DNA of 58,854 bases from Streptococcus sobrinus DSM 20742 = ATCC 33478 (lineage in GTDB: Bacteria > Bacillota > Bacilli > Lactobacillales > Streptococcaceae): assembly GCF_000686605.1 (NCBI RefSeq), contig NZ_JMLC01000013.1, forward strand, positions 1 through 58,854, written 5' to 3'. Position numbers and translations under genes: made by a program. A model generated the notes under the pieces. It saw only the letters and a list, made by a program, of their open reading frames with translations. It searched no databases and had not been told where the DNA came from. Below, in pieces: positions 29,029 through 39,541 of this stretch (position 1 is the first letter of the stretch; each line of letters opens with the position of its first letter).

Positions 29029-32000
29029 TTAATCCAATTTCTCTACCACGACCTCTTTACCGCCCAGCAAAATCAGGTATTTCTCAATTCTTGTTTGGTC
29101 GAAGGATTTACCAAGGGCCTGGGCGTAGAGTTTCATTTGGTCTTGGTATCGCTGCACTAGTTCAGAAGTACTTTGGTAATGGTCAGTCTTATAGTCAAAG
29201 AGAACGATGTGGTCCTCATAGCGGATATAGCCATCAACTATCCCACGGATGACCATTTTTTCATGAGACTCCCAATCTTCATAGAGCATGGCAAAGGGAG
29301 CTTCCCTGACTAGCCTGTCTCCCTGGCTCATGATTTCCTGTCCCAGACTATGGTGACGGAAGAATTCCAATAGATTGGTCAGGTTGATGCGTTGTTTGAC
29401 AGCGGGTTCTGCCTGGACCTCTTTCAGGGTCGCCTGCAGGTCAGCCAGGCTGAGATTAGGCTTAATGGGCAGTCGCTGCATGAGCTCATGGGTGGCAGAA
29501 CCGATTGCTGCTCCTGTCACCCGCGACTCTTTTCCAAAGCTTGGCAGGTCAAATTTAGGCTCCAGAATCCGTTTTTCCATAATATCCAGGCCCTGATCCT
29601 CCATGACAGGCTGGTAGAATTTCTTAATTTGGCTGGGTGTTCGAACGGTTGGCAGATTGATAGCCGCCTGGTATCGATGATTGAGCTCTTCAACAGCTTC
29701 CAAGGCATCTAGGGCCTGCTTGATATCGTCTGACTGACGATTCTGACTCTGGTCATCCACATCTAAGGGGAGACTGGGCTGGAGGGGAGTCAACTGGTCC
29801 AGGTCTTCTTGACTCACAAAATTCAGGTCAAAAGCCAAATCAGCTTCTGGAAAATTTTGTTTTAAGGCTAGAAACCAATCTTGAAAACTAATCCACTTTT
29901 CCCGTCCAGCGAGCGCTAGGTGCTCTTGGTCTCGGTAGTTTTCATACTTTCCTTGCAATTTTGCCTGACTGCCTCGGCCAACCAGATAAAGCCTGGTTTC
30001 CGCCCGTGTCATAGCAACATAGAGCTTGCGCATTTGTTCAGACAAGTCAGCCCGATGGAGGGCTTGTTTATTAGACAGGAATGGAAAGGTGTCAAAGGAG
30101 AGCCTGAGCTGGGTCAGCTTTTCTTGAGGAAAACGGTCGGCTACATTAACCACATAACGGACACCCAGACCATGGTCACGGCTGAGAACTGCCCTATTCT
30201 TCTCGTCTTCCTTGTTGAAGGACTTATGCAGATTGAGAATAAAGACATACGGAAACTCCAGCCCCTTGCTTTGGTGGATGGTCATCAGTTGAATGGCATC
30301 CTTGGGCAGGGCGACTTCGACATCGGCCAGGTCCTTCTCATTGTTTAGGACCCGGTCAATCATACTGATGAAGCGAGGCAGGCCCTTGAAGCCACTTTTC
30401 TCAAACTGGTTGGCCCGTACAGTCAAGGCATAGAGATTGGCCTGCCTTTGTTGACCATTGGACAGGGCACCAACATAGTCATAGTAAAATTTATCCTCGT
30501 AGATTTTCCAAATCAAATCGTGGAGACTGTTGGTCTTGGCAAAATTTCGCCAAGCAGTCAAGACCTGATTAAAGGCCTGAATTTTTCCGTGGAGTTTAGC
30601 CGTAATCAGCTGCGGATTGTCTCCAGTTTCAGACAGGGCCAAGAGGAGCTTGTCGTAAAAATTACCTGACTTAGCCTGGAGGGAAATCCTCGTCAGCAAA
30701 TCTTCTCCAAAGTTAAACATGGGTGACTTGAGCAGGGCAACCAGAGACTGATCTTGCAGAGGATTATTAATGGTCCTTAGAGTTTCCAACATGACCATAA
30801 CTTCTAAGGCTTGAAGGTAGTGGCCGCCAGTATCTTCTGAAACGACTGGAAGGCCATAGTTTTTAAGGGTTGAAAGGATTTCATCATTCCGGTTCCTTGA
30901 CGAAACCAAAAGGGCAATCTGGTCGAAAGCCACTCCTTCTTCTTTGTGAAGACGGATAATTTCCTGGGCAACCAGCCTGATATCACCGGCCTCAAGGAGG
31001 TCCTGGCCCTGATTTTCTTTTTGGTCTTGACTATCGTCGTAAATGAAAACTTGAGTCCGGTTAGCCGGAATGGCCTCAGCTTTCTGGGCATTTCCTGCCT
31101 GGAGCCAGTGACTCTGGTCATAGACCAGCTCACCAATGTCCTGATCCATCAACCGACTAAAGACGGCATTGCTGGTTTGCAAAACCTCCAAATGACTGCG
31201 GAAATTTTCCTTGAGCAAGATCAAAAGTCCCTGACTTTTGCCAACTTGGAAGCTTTCTGGTTGGTCATAGGTCTGAAATTTAGCCTGGAAAATCTTGGGA
31301 TCAGCCTGGCGAAAACGATAGATGGACTGTTTGACATCCCCCACCATAAAGCGATTGTGACCGTTTGAGAGCAAGTCTAACAGTCGCTCCTGCATGTGGT
31401 TGTTATCCTGGTATTCATCAACCATTACCTCCTGGTACTTGGCTTGATAAAGCTGACGAATCTCTGGATTTGCCTCCAAAATCTCGATAGCCAGATGAGC
31501 AATATCCGAAAATTCAAAAGCAGCTTCACCCTTTTTTTTCTCCAGATACTGCTGGGAATAATCTGCCAGGAAGTCACGCAGCAGCTCCAGCAAGTCCAGT
31601 AAGTCAGGCTGAAAATCAGTCAGGAGCTCCAATGGTTTCAGGACCTGCTCAAGCTTGAGAAAAGGCTCAAGAATTTGCTTACGCTCCTCATTATAATCCT
31701 TGACAAAGGCCTTCAAATCCTCATCGGCAGTCCTACCGGCCAGCATGGTCAGATTCCGGCCGGAACTGATAGTCTGAATCGCCTGCAGATCCTGATAGAG
31801 CTGGCCTAGGTCTCCGTGTAGGTCAACTCTTGCCAGAACTTCCAAAAGATTTTCGACATTTTCTTGGTATTTTCCTTTTTTCTGGAATTCACCACGAGCG
31901 ACTTCCAGATGGTCCTTGAAGAATTTTTCCGTCTGGTCTAGGGTCTCAGCTAGGCGATGACTCTTAAGGTAGGTGCTTAAAAAATTCTGAGCCTGGCTTT

Positions 32001-32700
32001 TGACATCCTCTTGATAAGGCCGCAACAGGACCTCCTGCAACCACTGCTTTGGATTAGCCGTTGACTGGCTGAACTGATAAATACTGTCAACCAGACTCCG
32101 AAAACTTCTTGAGTCCTTGCTATTGCCAATGAAATTGCGGACAAGCTTTCTAAAGATCCTACCATCCGGCCCTGTCATATATGCCGCAAAAAGATCATCA
32201 TAGACCTCTTTTTTCAGACTCGCCTGCTCGCTTTCATCCTGCATAATGCGAAAATTTGGTGAAATCCCTAAACTATAGCCATAGGTATTGACCAATTTTT
32301 GGCTAAAAGCATCCATGGTGCCAATGTCAGCAGTAGCCAGATCAGCCATCTGGGAAGAGAGGTGCTGCTTGAGCTCCAGATCTTGTGAAGCCGCGATTTC
32401 CTCTTCCAACCTCTTTTCCAGACGCTCCTTGAGCTCCCCTGCTGCCTTGACGGTAAAGGTGGAGATGAAGAGCCGATTAATAGCGACACCGCGCTTAAGC
32501 ATATCAATAATCCGCTCAACCATGACGAAGGTCTTGCCGGAACCCGCCGACGCTGAAACGAGAATATTGGTCCCGTTACTATAGATGGCCTGAATCTGCT
32601 CAGGTGTTCGCGCCAAGTGCTCTTGAGACTTGGCCCGCTCAGGCTCTCTTTGTTTGAGCTCTTCAATAGCTGCAAAACTTAGAAATGCTGGAAAGCTCAT
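29029..32700 (-). CDS. rexA: ATP-dependent exonuclease/helicase subunit A (AddA family)
   Basis: The large UvrD-like helicase-nuclease subunit that, with RexB, processes double-strand breaks for RecA loading. It shows Walker A ASAGSGKTFVMVERI, motif II VDEYQDNN, QLMTIHQSKGLEFPYVF and KLYVAMTRAETRLYLVG. The C-terminal RecB-type nuclease has GIVDGYIRYEDHIVLFDYKTDHY with the catalytic Asp/Lys. ATG 32700-32698 is chosen; it shares one base with the rexB TGA (TGATG), with GGAGGTG upstream. 1223 residues, normal size. It is second of a two-gene operon. Confidence 0.95.
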   Translation of the reverse strand: MSFPAFLSFAAIEELKQREPERAKSQEHLARTPEQIQAIYSNGTNILVSASAGSGKTFVMVERIIDMLKRGVAINRLFISTFTVKAAGELKERLEKRLEEEIAASQDLELKQHLSSQMADLATADIGTMDAFSQKLVNTYGYSLGISPNFRIMQDESEQASLKKEVYDDLFAAYMTGPDGRIFRKLVRNFIGNSKDSRSFRSLVDSIYQFSQSTANPKQWLQEVLLRPYQEDVKSQAQNFLSTYLKSHRLAETLDQTEKFFKDHLEVARGEFQKKGKYQENVENLLEVLARVDLHGDLGQLYQDLQAIQTISSGRNLTMLAGRTADEDLKAFVKDYNEERKQILEPFLKLEQVLKPLELLTDFQPDLLDLLELLRDFLADYSQQYLEKKKGEAAFEFSDIAHLAIEILEANPEIRQLYQAKYQEVMVDEYQDNNHMQERLLDLLSNGHNRFMVGDVKQSIYRFRQADPKIFQAKFQTYDQPESFQVGKSQGLLILLKENFRSHLEVLQTSNAVFSRLMDQDIGELVYDQSHWLQAGNAQKAEAIPANRTQVFIYDDSQDQKENQGQDLLEAGDIRLVAQEIIRLHKEEGVAFDQIALLVSSRNRNDEILSTLKNYGLPVVSEDTGGHYLQALEVMVMLETLRTINNPLQDQSLVALLKSPMFNFGEDLLTRISLQAKSGNFYDKLLLALSETGDNPQLITAKLHGKIQAFNQVLTAWRNFAKTNSLHDLIWKIYEDKFYYDYVGALSNGQQRQANLYALTVRANQFEKSGFKGLPRFISMIDRVLNNEKDLADVEVALPKDAIQLMTIHQSKGLEFPYVFILNLHKSFNKEDEKNRAVLSRDHGLGVRYVVNVADRFPQEKLTQLRLSFDTFPFLSNKQALHRADLSEQMRKLYVAMTRAETRLYLVGRGSQAKLQGKYENYRDQEHLALAGREKWISFQDWFLALKQNFPEADLAFDLNFVSQEDLDQLTPLQPSLPLDVDDQSQNRQSDDIKQALDALEAVEELNHRYQAAINLPTVRTPSQIKKFYQPVMEDQGLDIMEKRILEPKFDLPSFGKESRVTGAAIGSATHELMQRLPIKPNLSLADLQATLKEVQAEPAVKQRINLTNLLEFFRHHSLGQEIMSQGDRLVREAPFAMLYEDWESHEKMVIRGIVDGYIRYEDHIVLFDYKTDHYQSTSELVQRYQDQMKLYAQALGKSFDQTRIEKYLILLGGKEVVVEKLD

Positions 32701-35700
32701 CAAGCTTCACCTCCTTGCTCTTTCATTTTTTCTAAAAGCTGATCCCGACTGGCCTTGGTAATCTGTCGGGCATAGCGCATATGGTGGTCTGCTTCAAAGC
32801 CAGTAATGGTCTTAAACTGTTGTCCTTCAACTGTCCTGCGATCCACGGTATAAGGATTGATAGCAAAATGACCGGACACAATGGTCTTTGCGGCCTGACG
32901 GTAGAGTACCTTGGTATAGTCCAGCAGCCAAGCGATTTCCTCCTGACTAAAAATCCTAGCGGCACTCGTATTAAAATAGGGCTTCAATTGACTGGCCATT
33001 TCCTTAACATAGAGCCCTTGATACTTAAAAAGCTTCGTAAATTTTTCCAAACTTTGGCCAAAGCTTACTACATCACTAAATTTGAGCTCAGGATTTTGCA
33101 GATGGAGATAACCAGCCCCAAAAATCTCAGCCTGATAGTCCATAGGCATGGATTCCTTGAGGGCCAAGATATAGGTCAACAATTGTGGACTGAGACCATT
33201 GTAGAACTCCTCCAGACTAAATTTTTTGTCACCAGATTTATAATCAACCACACCCAAACTGTCGGAATCAACCAATTGGTCCAGTCGATCAATTTGACCA
33301 CGGATTTCTAACTGACGCTCCTGGTCCAAGGGCATCTGCAAATTAAAACCAAGCTCTAGGGCCTTTTGATCAGCCGACGTTTTTTGCCAATTCTCTTGCC
33401 CCAAATAATGGCGAGCCTGGGCCTTATCCAAGACCCGAACCAGAGGATTGTTGCGCAAAATCGGTGTCATACCTTGGGCAATTCCTTCAAGAATTTCCCG
33501 AGAAAAGACGGCCTCTTGATCATAAGAATAGAGCTGCTTAAAGGTGGCCTCCTGCTTGACTTGAAGCAAGGTTTGATCCAAAATCTGGTCAAAATCTGCA
33601 CCATCATCCAGCTTAGTCATCAAACGTTCAAAAACACGATGGAGATAGATGCCGTGGTGACGGAAATCAGGATGAATGGAGTCCTCCTCTTGCAAATTCA
33701 AAACCTTCTGCAAGAAATAGCCGTATTGATTGTTGTAGAAGGTTGTCAGGCTGGAAGCTGACAGCTTCAAAGGCTGGTCAGCTGGGTAGAGCAAATCCAG
33801 AGACTCCTGAGAAAGAGGCTCAACCGACAAGTTATCACTAATGGTAGGAATATGGATATCGGCCTGGGCTAATTTTTGCCGCAAACGGCGAACCATAACC
33901 GCCCAGAAGGTAGCCTGGTCCTTGTCCAAATCCTCATTTTGATTAAGCTGATTGGCCTCAATAATTCTTGATAAGAGGGCCTTGTAGGTTCCCAAATCAC
34001 TCGGCTTGTCTCCAAAGCCTTGGGCTTGTTTCAAAACAGGCTCAAAACCAAGATCAACCAGTTCCTGCAGATAAGGAGAAAGCTGATCCTGATTGTCAGC
34101 ATAGATTTGCGGTGCAGACAGTATCAGCCTTTCAGTCGCCGAATTCACTAAAGAAATCATGACCGAGTGGAACTTTTTAACATCTTCCAGACCGGACAAA
34201 TCAAAATGTCCCTGAAGATCCCGATTAGCCAAGCTTTCATTGAGTTGCTGGCGCTCTTCATCTGTTAAGAGGCCAGTCGTTTGACTCAGGCGGGGAAAGT
34301 TACTGGCTGTAAGACCGATAGCAAAGACATAGGAACTGGAATGGGGCTCAATCAATTTGTAGTCCTTAACATTGACCACATCCAAGGTAGCTGGCACCAA
34401 CTTGAAAGTGCTGGCTGCCATGCCCTGTCCCAACAGGGCCAGGAAATCATCTAGAGACAATTTGGTCTGACCAAAAATTTCCTCAATTTCATTCAGAAGG
34501 TCGCAAAAAGATTGCCAGACCTCCCCTTCTCTTTCAAGCACACCCTCTGATTTGCCTTTAGCCAGATTAGCCATATTGTCTGGTAAGTCAATAAGTTCTA
34601 GGAAAGGAAGAAATTTATTGGCCAGGAGATTCTTAGCCAGCAGGCTCCGACTTGAAAAAAGCTCTAACAAGGGCTCCATGACCACTTGACGGATCTGATT
34701 GAGAGCGTCCAAATCATATTTTTCAATTGCCTGTCCATCCTCATTGACGCCAGTCTGGATATTAGCTGTGAAATCCTGCTTGAACTTGGCCTGACCCTTG
34801 ATATCTGCATACCTAACATACTGCTCGAATTTATCAATTTCAGTATCAGTCAAATCCTTAAAAAGGCCGGATTTTAGGAGGTTAAGCAAATCCTCAGCAC
34901 GAAAATTATAACGTTTAATTCTCTCCAAACTTTCGACAAAATTGACCAGAGGATGGTGACTCATGGCCTCTTGCTTACCCAGATAGTAGGGAATATCATA
35001 CTTGGAAAAGGTCTTGCCAATCTGCAATTCATAGGCATCCAAGTCTCCCAGCAAGACCAAAATATCCTTGTAACGGACACCTTTATTGAGGAGACTGCGG
35101 ATGGAGCGAGCCAGCTCTTCGACCTCTTCCTTCTGGTTGACGACCTCCCAGATAGTTAAGACTTGCTTATCTGCTGCCGAAATCTCAGGCAGCTCACTAG
35201 AGAAGTCCCACCGAGCTTCCAAAAGAGCTGACAGGCGAGCCAGACTATCATTTTGTTTCTGACCCAAGATTTCTGCCCGAACACCAAACTTTTGTCCCAG
35301 ATCCAAAAGAAATTCGACATTGGCTTGGTAGAGATTGCCGACCAAGAAACTAGACTTATAAGCCTTGTGACTAGCATAGGTCCCGATGACAATTTCCACG
35401 CCTCTATCATGAAGGGCGGTCACTAAAGCTTCTTCTTCGGCTGAAAAACGACTAAAGCCATCAACAATGACAACCAGATTTTTCAAGTCTTGGTCCAATT
35501 GTCCACTATCTACATGGTCCAAGAATTGAGCAATTTTTGTTTGTGACTCAAAATTTTCCTCCTGCAAGGCCTGATAGAAGGCTGAAAAAATAGTCAGCAA
35601 GTCCTGGTACTTGACCTCCGACTCCAAATCCGCCAAATCGCTGATGGTCAAATTAGATCGCTGCAACTCTTGGTAGATCTCCACCAACTGCTGGATAAAA

Positions 35701-36038
35701 TTAGAATCCTTTCGCAGACTGCCATAAATTTTCAGGTCATCATCTTCAAATTGGGACAGCACCCGAAAGAAAATCATGGCCAGACCGGTTTCGGTTACCG
35801 GCTTTTTATTAGAGACATCATTGAGCACAAAATAGCGAGCCATCTGAGCAAAGCGCGTGATAGTAATGTTGAAGGATGCCTCTTCTGGCAGGACCTCCAA
35901 AACCCGCCGCTCCTTCTCAAAGGAAAGAGAATTGGGGGCAATATAAAAGACTCGCCGTCCGGCCCGGGCATATTCCTGAGCTAGCTGAGCCAATTGGTCT
36001 GTCAGATGATTTCGAATATCGGTGTAAACTAATCGCAT
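32700..36038 (-). CDS. rexB: ATP-dependent exonuclease subunit B (AddB-like)
   Basis: Partner of RexA in the streptococcal/lactococcal RecBCD-type complex. It has an N-terminal inactivated helicase-like region (YIAPNSLSFEKERRVLEVL replaces a canonical Walker A) and a C-terminal nuclease with GQIDRLDQLVD and GVVDYKSGDKKF. The cysteines of the Bacillus AddB iron-sulphur cluster are not seen, as usual for RexB. ATG at 36038 (MRLVYTDIRNHL) follows GGAGGAAGG; the ORF could extend four codons more. About 1112 residues. An extended -10 lies at 36068-36073. Confidence 0.93.
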   Translation of the reverse strand: MRLVYTDIRNHLTDQLAQLAQEYARAGRRVFYIAPNSLSFEKERRVLEVLPEEASFNITITRFAQMARYFVLNDVSNKKPVTETGLAMIFFRVLSQFEDDDLKIYGSLRKDSNFIQQLVEIYQELQRSNLTISDLADLESEVKYQDLLTIFSAFYQALQEENFESQTKIAQFLDHVDSGQLDQDLKNLVVIVDGFSRFSAEEEALVTALHDRGVEIVIGTYASHKAYKSSFLVGNLYQANVEFLLDLGQKFGVRAEILGQKQNDSLARLSALLEARWDFSSELPEISAADKQVLTIWEVVNQKEEVEELARSIRSLLNKGVRYKDILVLLGDLDAYELQIGKTFSKYDIPYYLGKQEAMSHHPLVNFVESLERIKRYNFRAEDLLNLLKSGLFKDLTDTEIDKFEQYVRYADIKGQAKFKQDFTANIQTGVNEDGQAIEKYDLDALNQIRQVVMEPLLELFSSRSLLAKNLLANKFLPFLELIDLPDNMANLAKGKSEGVLEREGEVWQSFCDLLNEIEEIFGQTKLSLDDFLALLGQGMAASTFKLVPATLDVVNVKDYKLIEPHSSSYVFAIGLTASNFPRLSQTTGLLTDEERQQLNESLANRDLQGHFDLSGLEDVKKFHSVMISLVNSATERLILSAPQIYADNQDQLSPYLQELVDLGFEPVLKQAQGFGDKPSDLGTYKALLSRIIEANQLNQNEDLDKDQATFWAVMVRRLRQKLAQADIHIPTISDNLSVEPLSQESLDLLYPADQPLKLSASSLTTFYNNQYGYFLQKVLNLQEEDSIHPDFRHHGIYLHRVFERLMTKLDDGADFDQILDQTLLQVKQEATFKQLYSYDQEAVFSREILEGIAQGMTPILRNNPLVRVLDKAQARHYLGQENWQKTSADQKALELGFNLQMPLDQERQLEIRGQIDRLDQLVDSDSLGVVDYKSGDKKFSLEEFYNGLSPQLLTYILALKESMPMDYQAEIFGAGYLHLQNPELKFSDVVSFGQSLEKFTKLFKYQGLYVKEMASQLKPYFNTSAARIFSQEEIAWLLDYTKVLYRQAAKTIVSGHFAINPYTVDRRTVEGQQFKTITGFEADHHMRYARQITKASRDQLLEKMKEQGGEA

Positions 36039-36067
36039 ACCTTCCTCCAAGAGTATAACTAGCTACT

Positions 36068-36073
36068 ATTATA
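36068..36073 (-). promoter_or_regulatory. rexB -10 box
   Basis: On the minus strand TGGTATAAT is an extended -10 about 30 bases ahead of the rexB ATG. The -35 is weak. Confidence 0.55.
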
Positions 36074-36088
36074 CCATAGTAAGCCCTA

Positions 36089-36121
36089 TAAAAAGAGGCC
36101 CGAGTATGAGCTCAGCCTCTA
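36089..36121 (-). terminator. Terminator of the PTS-GH31-lacI operon
   Basis: On the minus strand AGAGGC / GCCTCT, with an inner GAG/CTC pairing, is followed by TTTTTAT. It separates this operon from rexB. Confidence 0.75.
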
Positions 36122-36285
36122 CTTTTCTATTAAAACCAAGTTAGCACATCAAATGGAATTTATGAGTAAATTAACCAGCGACTTTAGAACAATATAAAAA
36201 CATTTTGGAAAAATGAGCCTCCGTCAGAACCCGATTTATTCTACTTCAAGCTCTTTATTGTAATAGGCCACTAAATCAAAAAGAT

Positions 36286-37339
36286 TTATCCGTCATTTCC
36301 TGCCTCCACAAAACTGACATCAAAAATTTTCTTATAACCTTTCTCAACTTCTTCACCATCAATGAGACGTTTTATCACGCTAACAGCTTCTTTTACAATT
36401 TGTTCGACTGGCTGGCGAATCGAATCAACCCTATAAGGAGCAAATTGACTGTCCCTAGCACCATCAAAGCCAATGATATTCACCTTATCCTTATAGTCTG
36501 GATTAAAGGAGTTAATTGTGGACTTAGCAATTTGGGCATACTCATCAGTAACGGCAAAAATCCCATCAAAGGCAAGTCCATATTCATAATGAGTTTTAAA
36601 ATATTCTATGATTTCAGATTGATAATTTTCATTCAAAGAAGCTTCAAAGATATCTACTGGAAATCTTTGCTCATGAATTGTATCCATAAATCCCTGAGTC
36701 CTTTGATCAGTGGCATTTTGATGGTTAACCTTTCTCCTGAGCAGCAAAAACTTTTTAGCACCCTTATCAATTAACTTTTGTGCAGCCAATACTCCTCCCC
36801 CGTAATTATCACTAGTAATCAAAGGAACATCATCAGAGATAAAACGCTCAATAGATACAATATTTAGCTGATTGCCGAAATGAATAAAATTATAAACATC
36901 AGAGTAGGACATGGTAATCAAGCCAGTCACTTGATGTAAGGAAGCCATCTGCAAAATCTCTTCTTCTTTTGTCGGATCAGCGTGCGAATTGGCAAGTATC
37001 ATCTTATAGCCGTTTTGATCTAATTCCACTTGCATGTGATAGACAAGTTCGGACAAGTATCATCTTATAGCCGTTTTGATCTAATTCCACTTGCATGTGA
37101 TAGACAAGTTCGGAAAAGAATGGAGTCCAATTCGTCGGCACGATAAATACTACTGTAGAAGACTTAGAAGTTTTTAACTCTCTAGCCATTACATTGGGAA
37201 CATAATTTAACTGCCTTATAGCTTCAGCGATTCTTTCTCTATTTTCTTTTCGGATTGGTTTACCGTTTATAAAATTTGAAACAGTCCCACGACTGACCTT
37301 AGCAAGTTTTGCCACATCATTGATAGTAGATTTTTTCAT
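36286..37339 (-). pseudogene. LacI-family sugar repressor, frameshifted by a 61-bp tandem duplication
   Basis: The N-terminal HTH is intact (MKKSTINDVAKLAKVSRGTV from 37339), as is the linker (FINGKPIRKENRERIAEAIRQ). The periplasmic-binding-like effector domain runs to 36286 (IIGFDGARDSQFAPYRVDSIRQP). Between them 61 bp at 36993-37053 are repeated exactly at 37054-37114, shifting the frame after LDQNGYKMIL, so the first frame ends early near 37004. Removing one copy gives a normal LacI protein of about 330 residues. It is the last gene of the operon it probably controls. There is no clear Shine-Dalgarno; GH31 ends eight bases upstream, so translation may be coupled. Confidence 0.9.
36993..37114. 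repeat. Exact 61-bp tandem duplication in the lacI-type gene
   Basis: Unit 1 is 36993-37053, unit 2 is 37054-37114, identical. 61 is not a multiple of three, so the gene is out of frame. Loss of one copy by slippage or recombination would restore it. Confidence 0.95.
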
Positions 37340-37346
37340 GATTGCA

Positions 37347-39539
37347 TTAGTTATATGAATTTCGAATATAAGCCACTTCACTCAAACTATTTCGCAACTC
37401 AGTATCTTCAACTTCTGTCAGCAAATTAAGGAAGTGACTATAGTTATAGTCTGAATCAACAAAAGCATCATAGAGCTTTTGCTTGAGATTAAAGTCCATG
37501 TAGGATTGTTGCAGGCGTTCTTTTAACTCACTAACAACAGCCTCAAAGCTGGCTTTCTGAATTTTTACTTTTATAGAACGACCTGATGGTATTATAGCAC
37601 TCGGATCCTCAATTTCCCAATCTAGACTTTGAGCAGTTTCCTTCCAAGAATACTTGGTAGTTGCCACTTTATCTCCTAGATGTTCATGAAGATCAAAACT
37701 AACGTCTTGACCAGGAAATACTTCTATCTCTATATTTTTAGGTAAGACTTTCGTATCAGACATATAGTCAGGATTCGTCACCACGATACTTCCTTGTCTC
37801 ACAAATACAGGTAGTGTGTCTATCTTTCTATAGGTCTTTAGACGTGTGGCTCCATCATAAGGTAGATGGGTGAAATAATCTACCCATTTTCCTTCGGGTA
37901 ACCAAGTATCACTAGAGGCAGTTTGCGTTGTTTTATCATGTGGTTTAGTTATTGGCGAAACCAACATAGATGGGCCAAATGCGTACTCATTCTTAGCTTG
38001 GTAAGCTTCTTCATTATCTGGCCAAATATAATAAAGTGGCCGACAGATAGGAATCCCCTTGGTGTGGGTATCAAAGTTAGCACTATCAATATAAGGTAGC
38101 AAGCTATGTCGTAATCTCAAAAATTTTTCTTGTGATTCTTCAAAATCTTTGCGATAATTCCAAGGTTCTTTACCTGAAAAAATATTATTGGATGAGTGTA
38201 GCCTATTGATAGGACTGAAAACGCCAAATTGAAGCCAACGTGTTGCTAGCTCACCATCAAATGATCCTTTCATATGGCCACCAATATCATGACTCCACCA
38301 AGTATAGCCTACATTAGAGGCAGTGCTAGTAAAGTAAGGTTGGAAGTCTAATGAGTCCCACGTAATGACGGTATCGCCCGAAAAACCAATAGGATAACGA
38401 TGAGACCCTGGTCCTGCAAAACGACTAAGAATTAGCCCATCACCCTTACCTTTTTTATTATCTTTATAGTGGTAATAATTTAGCAACCAGAGAGGATCCA
38501 TCTTTTTTGGATCTCGCGCAATTCCTTGTTGCCAGTCCAACCACCAAAAATCAACACCTTCTTTTTCCAAAGTATGGTGAACCTTTTCAAAATAGGCCTT
38601 TCTAAACTTGGGATTTTCTAAGTCAAATTTCGCGGGTTCATCATTTTCCGTATCCAAACCTAATTCCTTCGCGACTGCTTGATACTGATCCTCAAAGGCT
38701 CTAATGCCAGCTGCAGGGTGAACATTTAATGTAACTGCCTTATTGTGGTCATGAAGCCAAGTCAAAAGTTTTCTTGGATTCGGAAATAAATCTCGATTCC
38801 AAGAATAGCCTGTCCAGCCTGAGCCATACTTTTGTGGAATATCTCTCTTGTGCCAATCCATGTCCAACACAGATACGCTAATTGGAACGTCCCTATTTTC
38901 AAAATTTATCATTAATTTCTGATAAGCCTTTTGACTATATGGATAAAATCTACTCCACCAATTTCCTAAAGCAAAACGAGGAATTAAAGGTGGGAAACCC
39001 GTTAAATGATAAAAATCGGTCAGAGCATTTTGATAATCTCTGCCATAACAGAATAAATACTCATCCACAATATCCTTTCGTCGGGCAAGGAAGGAATCAC
39101 TTTCAGCCAAAAAGATGAAGTGTTGGGAGTCATCTAAAACACTAGAACCATTTTTTGACATAATTCCATCAGGCAAGGGAACTTCACCATTTGCACGGTC
39201 TAAAGTTCGGATAGTTCCTTTCAAATTCTTTTCATCACGATTACTACCAAAGTACCAACGATTATGATAGAGGGAACTAGATTTCTTAATATCCACAAAT
39301 AAAGTAAGAGGGGATAAATCCCCTCCCTCATAATATAAGTGAAAGGCAGATGTAATAATCTCTAACTTATGTCCATTGTGGTTGCGAATAACTTCTGCAT
39401 CAACATCTTTAAAATCACGATTCACTACCATTGTGGTAGGTCGATTTTCGAAGACCTTTTCCTTATCTTCTTCTATTCTCAAGAGAGATTCGGTAAGGAT
39501 TGAAAATCGTATAGTATTTTCTTCTACAACTATTGTCAC
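37347..39539 (-). CDS. Glycoside hydrolase family 31
   Basis: A cytoplasmic alpha-glycosidase (no signal peptide) of 730 residues. The GH31 barrel shows RFALGNWWSRFYPYS, SVLDMDWHK and SPINRLHSSN. The catalytic nucleophile is probably Asp335 in FWWLDWQQG, and the acid/base Asp389 in GFSGDTVITWDS. Classical alpha-glucosidases have WxDMNE at the nucleophile; the DWQ form points to a different GH31 subgroup, for which alpha-N-acetylgalactosaminidase, alpha-galactosidase-like or phosphorylated substrates are possible. Start GTG 39539 follows GGAGGGGAGG within the end of the EIIA gene. Placed between a mannose-family PTS and a LacI gene, it likely cleaves the sugar the PTS imports. Confidence 0.85.
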   Translation of the reverse strand: MTIVVEENTIRFSILTESLLRIEEDKEKVFENRPTTMVVNRDFKDVDAEVIRNHNGHKLEIITSAFHLYYEGGDLSPLTLFVDIKKSSSLYHNRWYFGSNRDEKNLKGTIRTLDRANGEVPLPDGIMSKNGSSVLDDSQHFIFLAESDSFLARRKDIVDEYLFCYGRDYQNALTDFYHLTGFPPLIPRFALGNWWSRFYPYSQKAYQKLMINFENRDVPISVSVLDMDWHKRDIPQKYGSGWTGYSWNRDLFPNPRKLLTWLHDHNKAVTLNVHPAAGIRAFEDQYQAVAKELGLDTENDEPAKFDLENPKFRKAYFEKVHHTLEKEGVDFWWLDWQQGIARDPKKMDPLWLLNYYHYKDNKKGKGDGLILSRFAGPGSHRYPIGFSGDTVITWDSLDFQPYFTSTASNVGYTWWSHDIGGHMKGSFDGELATRWLQFGVFSPINRLHSSNNIFSGKEPWNYRKDFEESQEKFLRLRHSLLPYIDSANFDTHTKGIPICRPLYYIWPDNEEAYQAKNEYAFGPSMLVSPITKPHDKTTQTASSDTWLPEGKWVDYFTHLPYDGATRLKTYRKIDTLPVFVRQGSIVVTNPDYMSDTKVLPKNIEIEVFPGQDVSFDLHEHLGDKVATTKYSWKETAQSLDWEIEDPSAIIPSGRSIKVKIQKASFEAVVSELKERLQQSYMDFNLKQKLYDAFVDSDYNYSHFLNLLTEVEDTELRNSLSEVAYIRNSYN

Positions 39540-39541
39540 GA

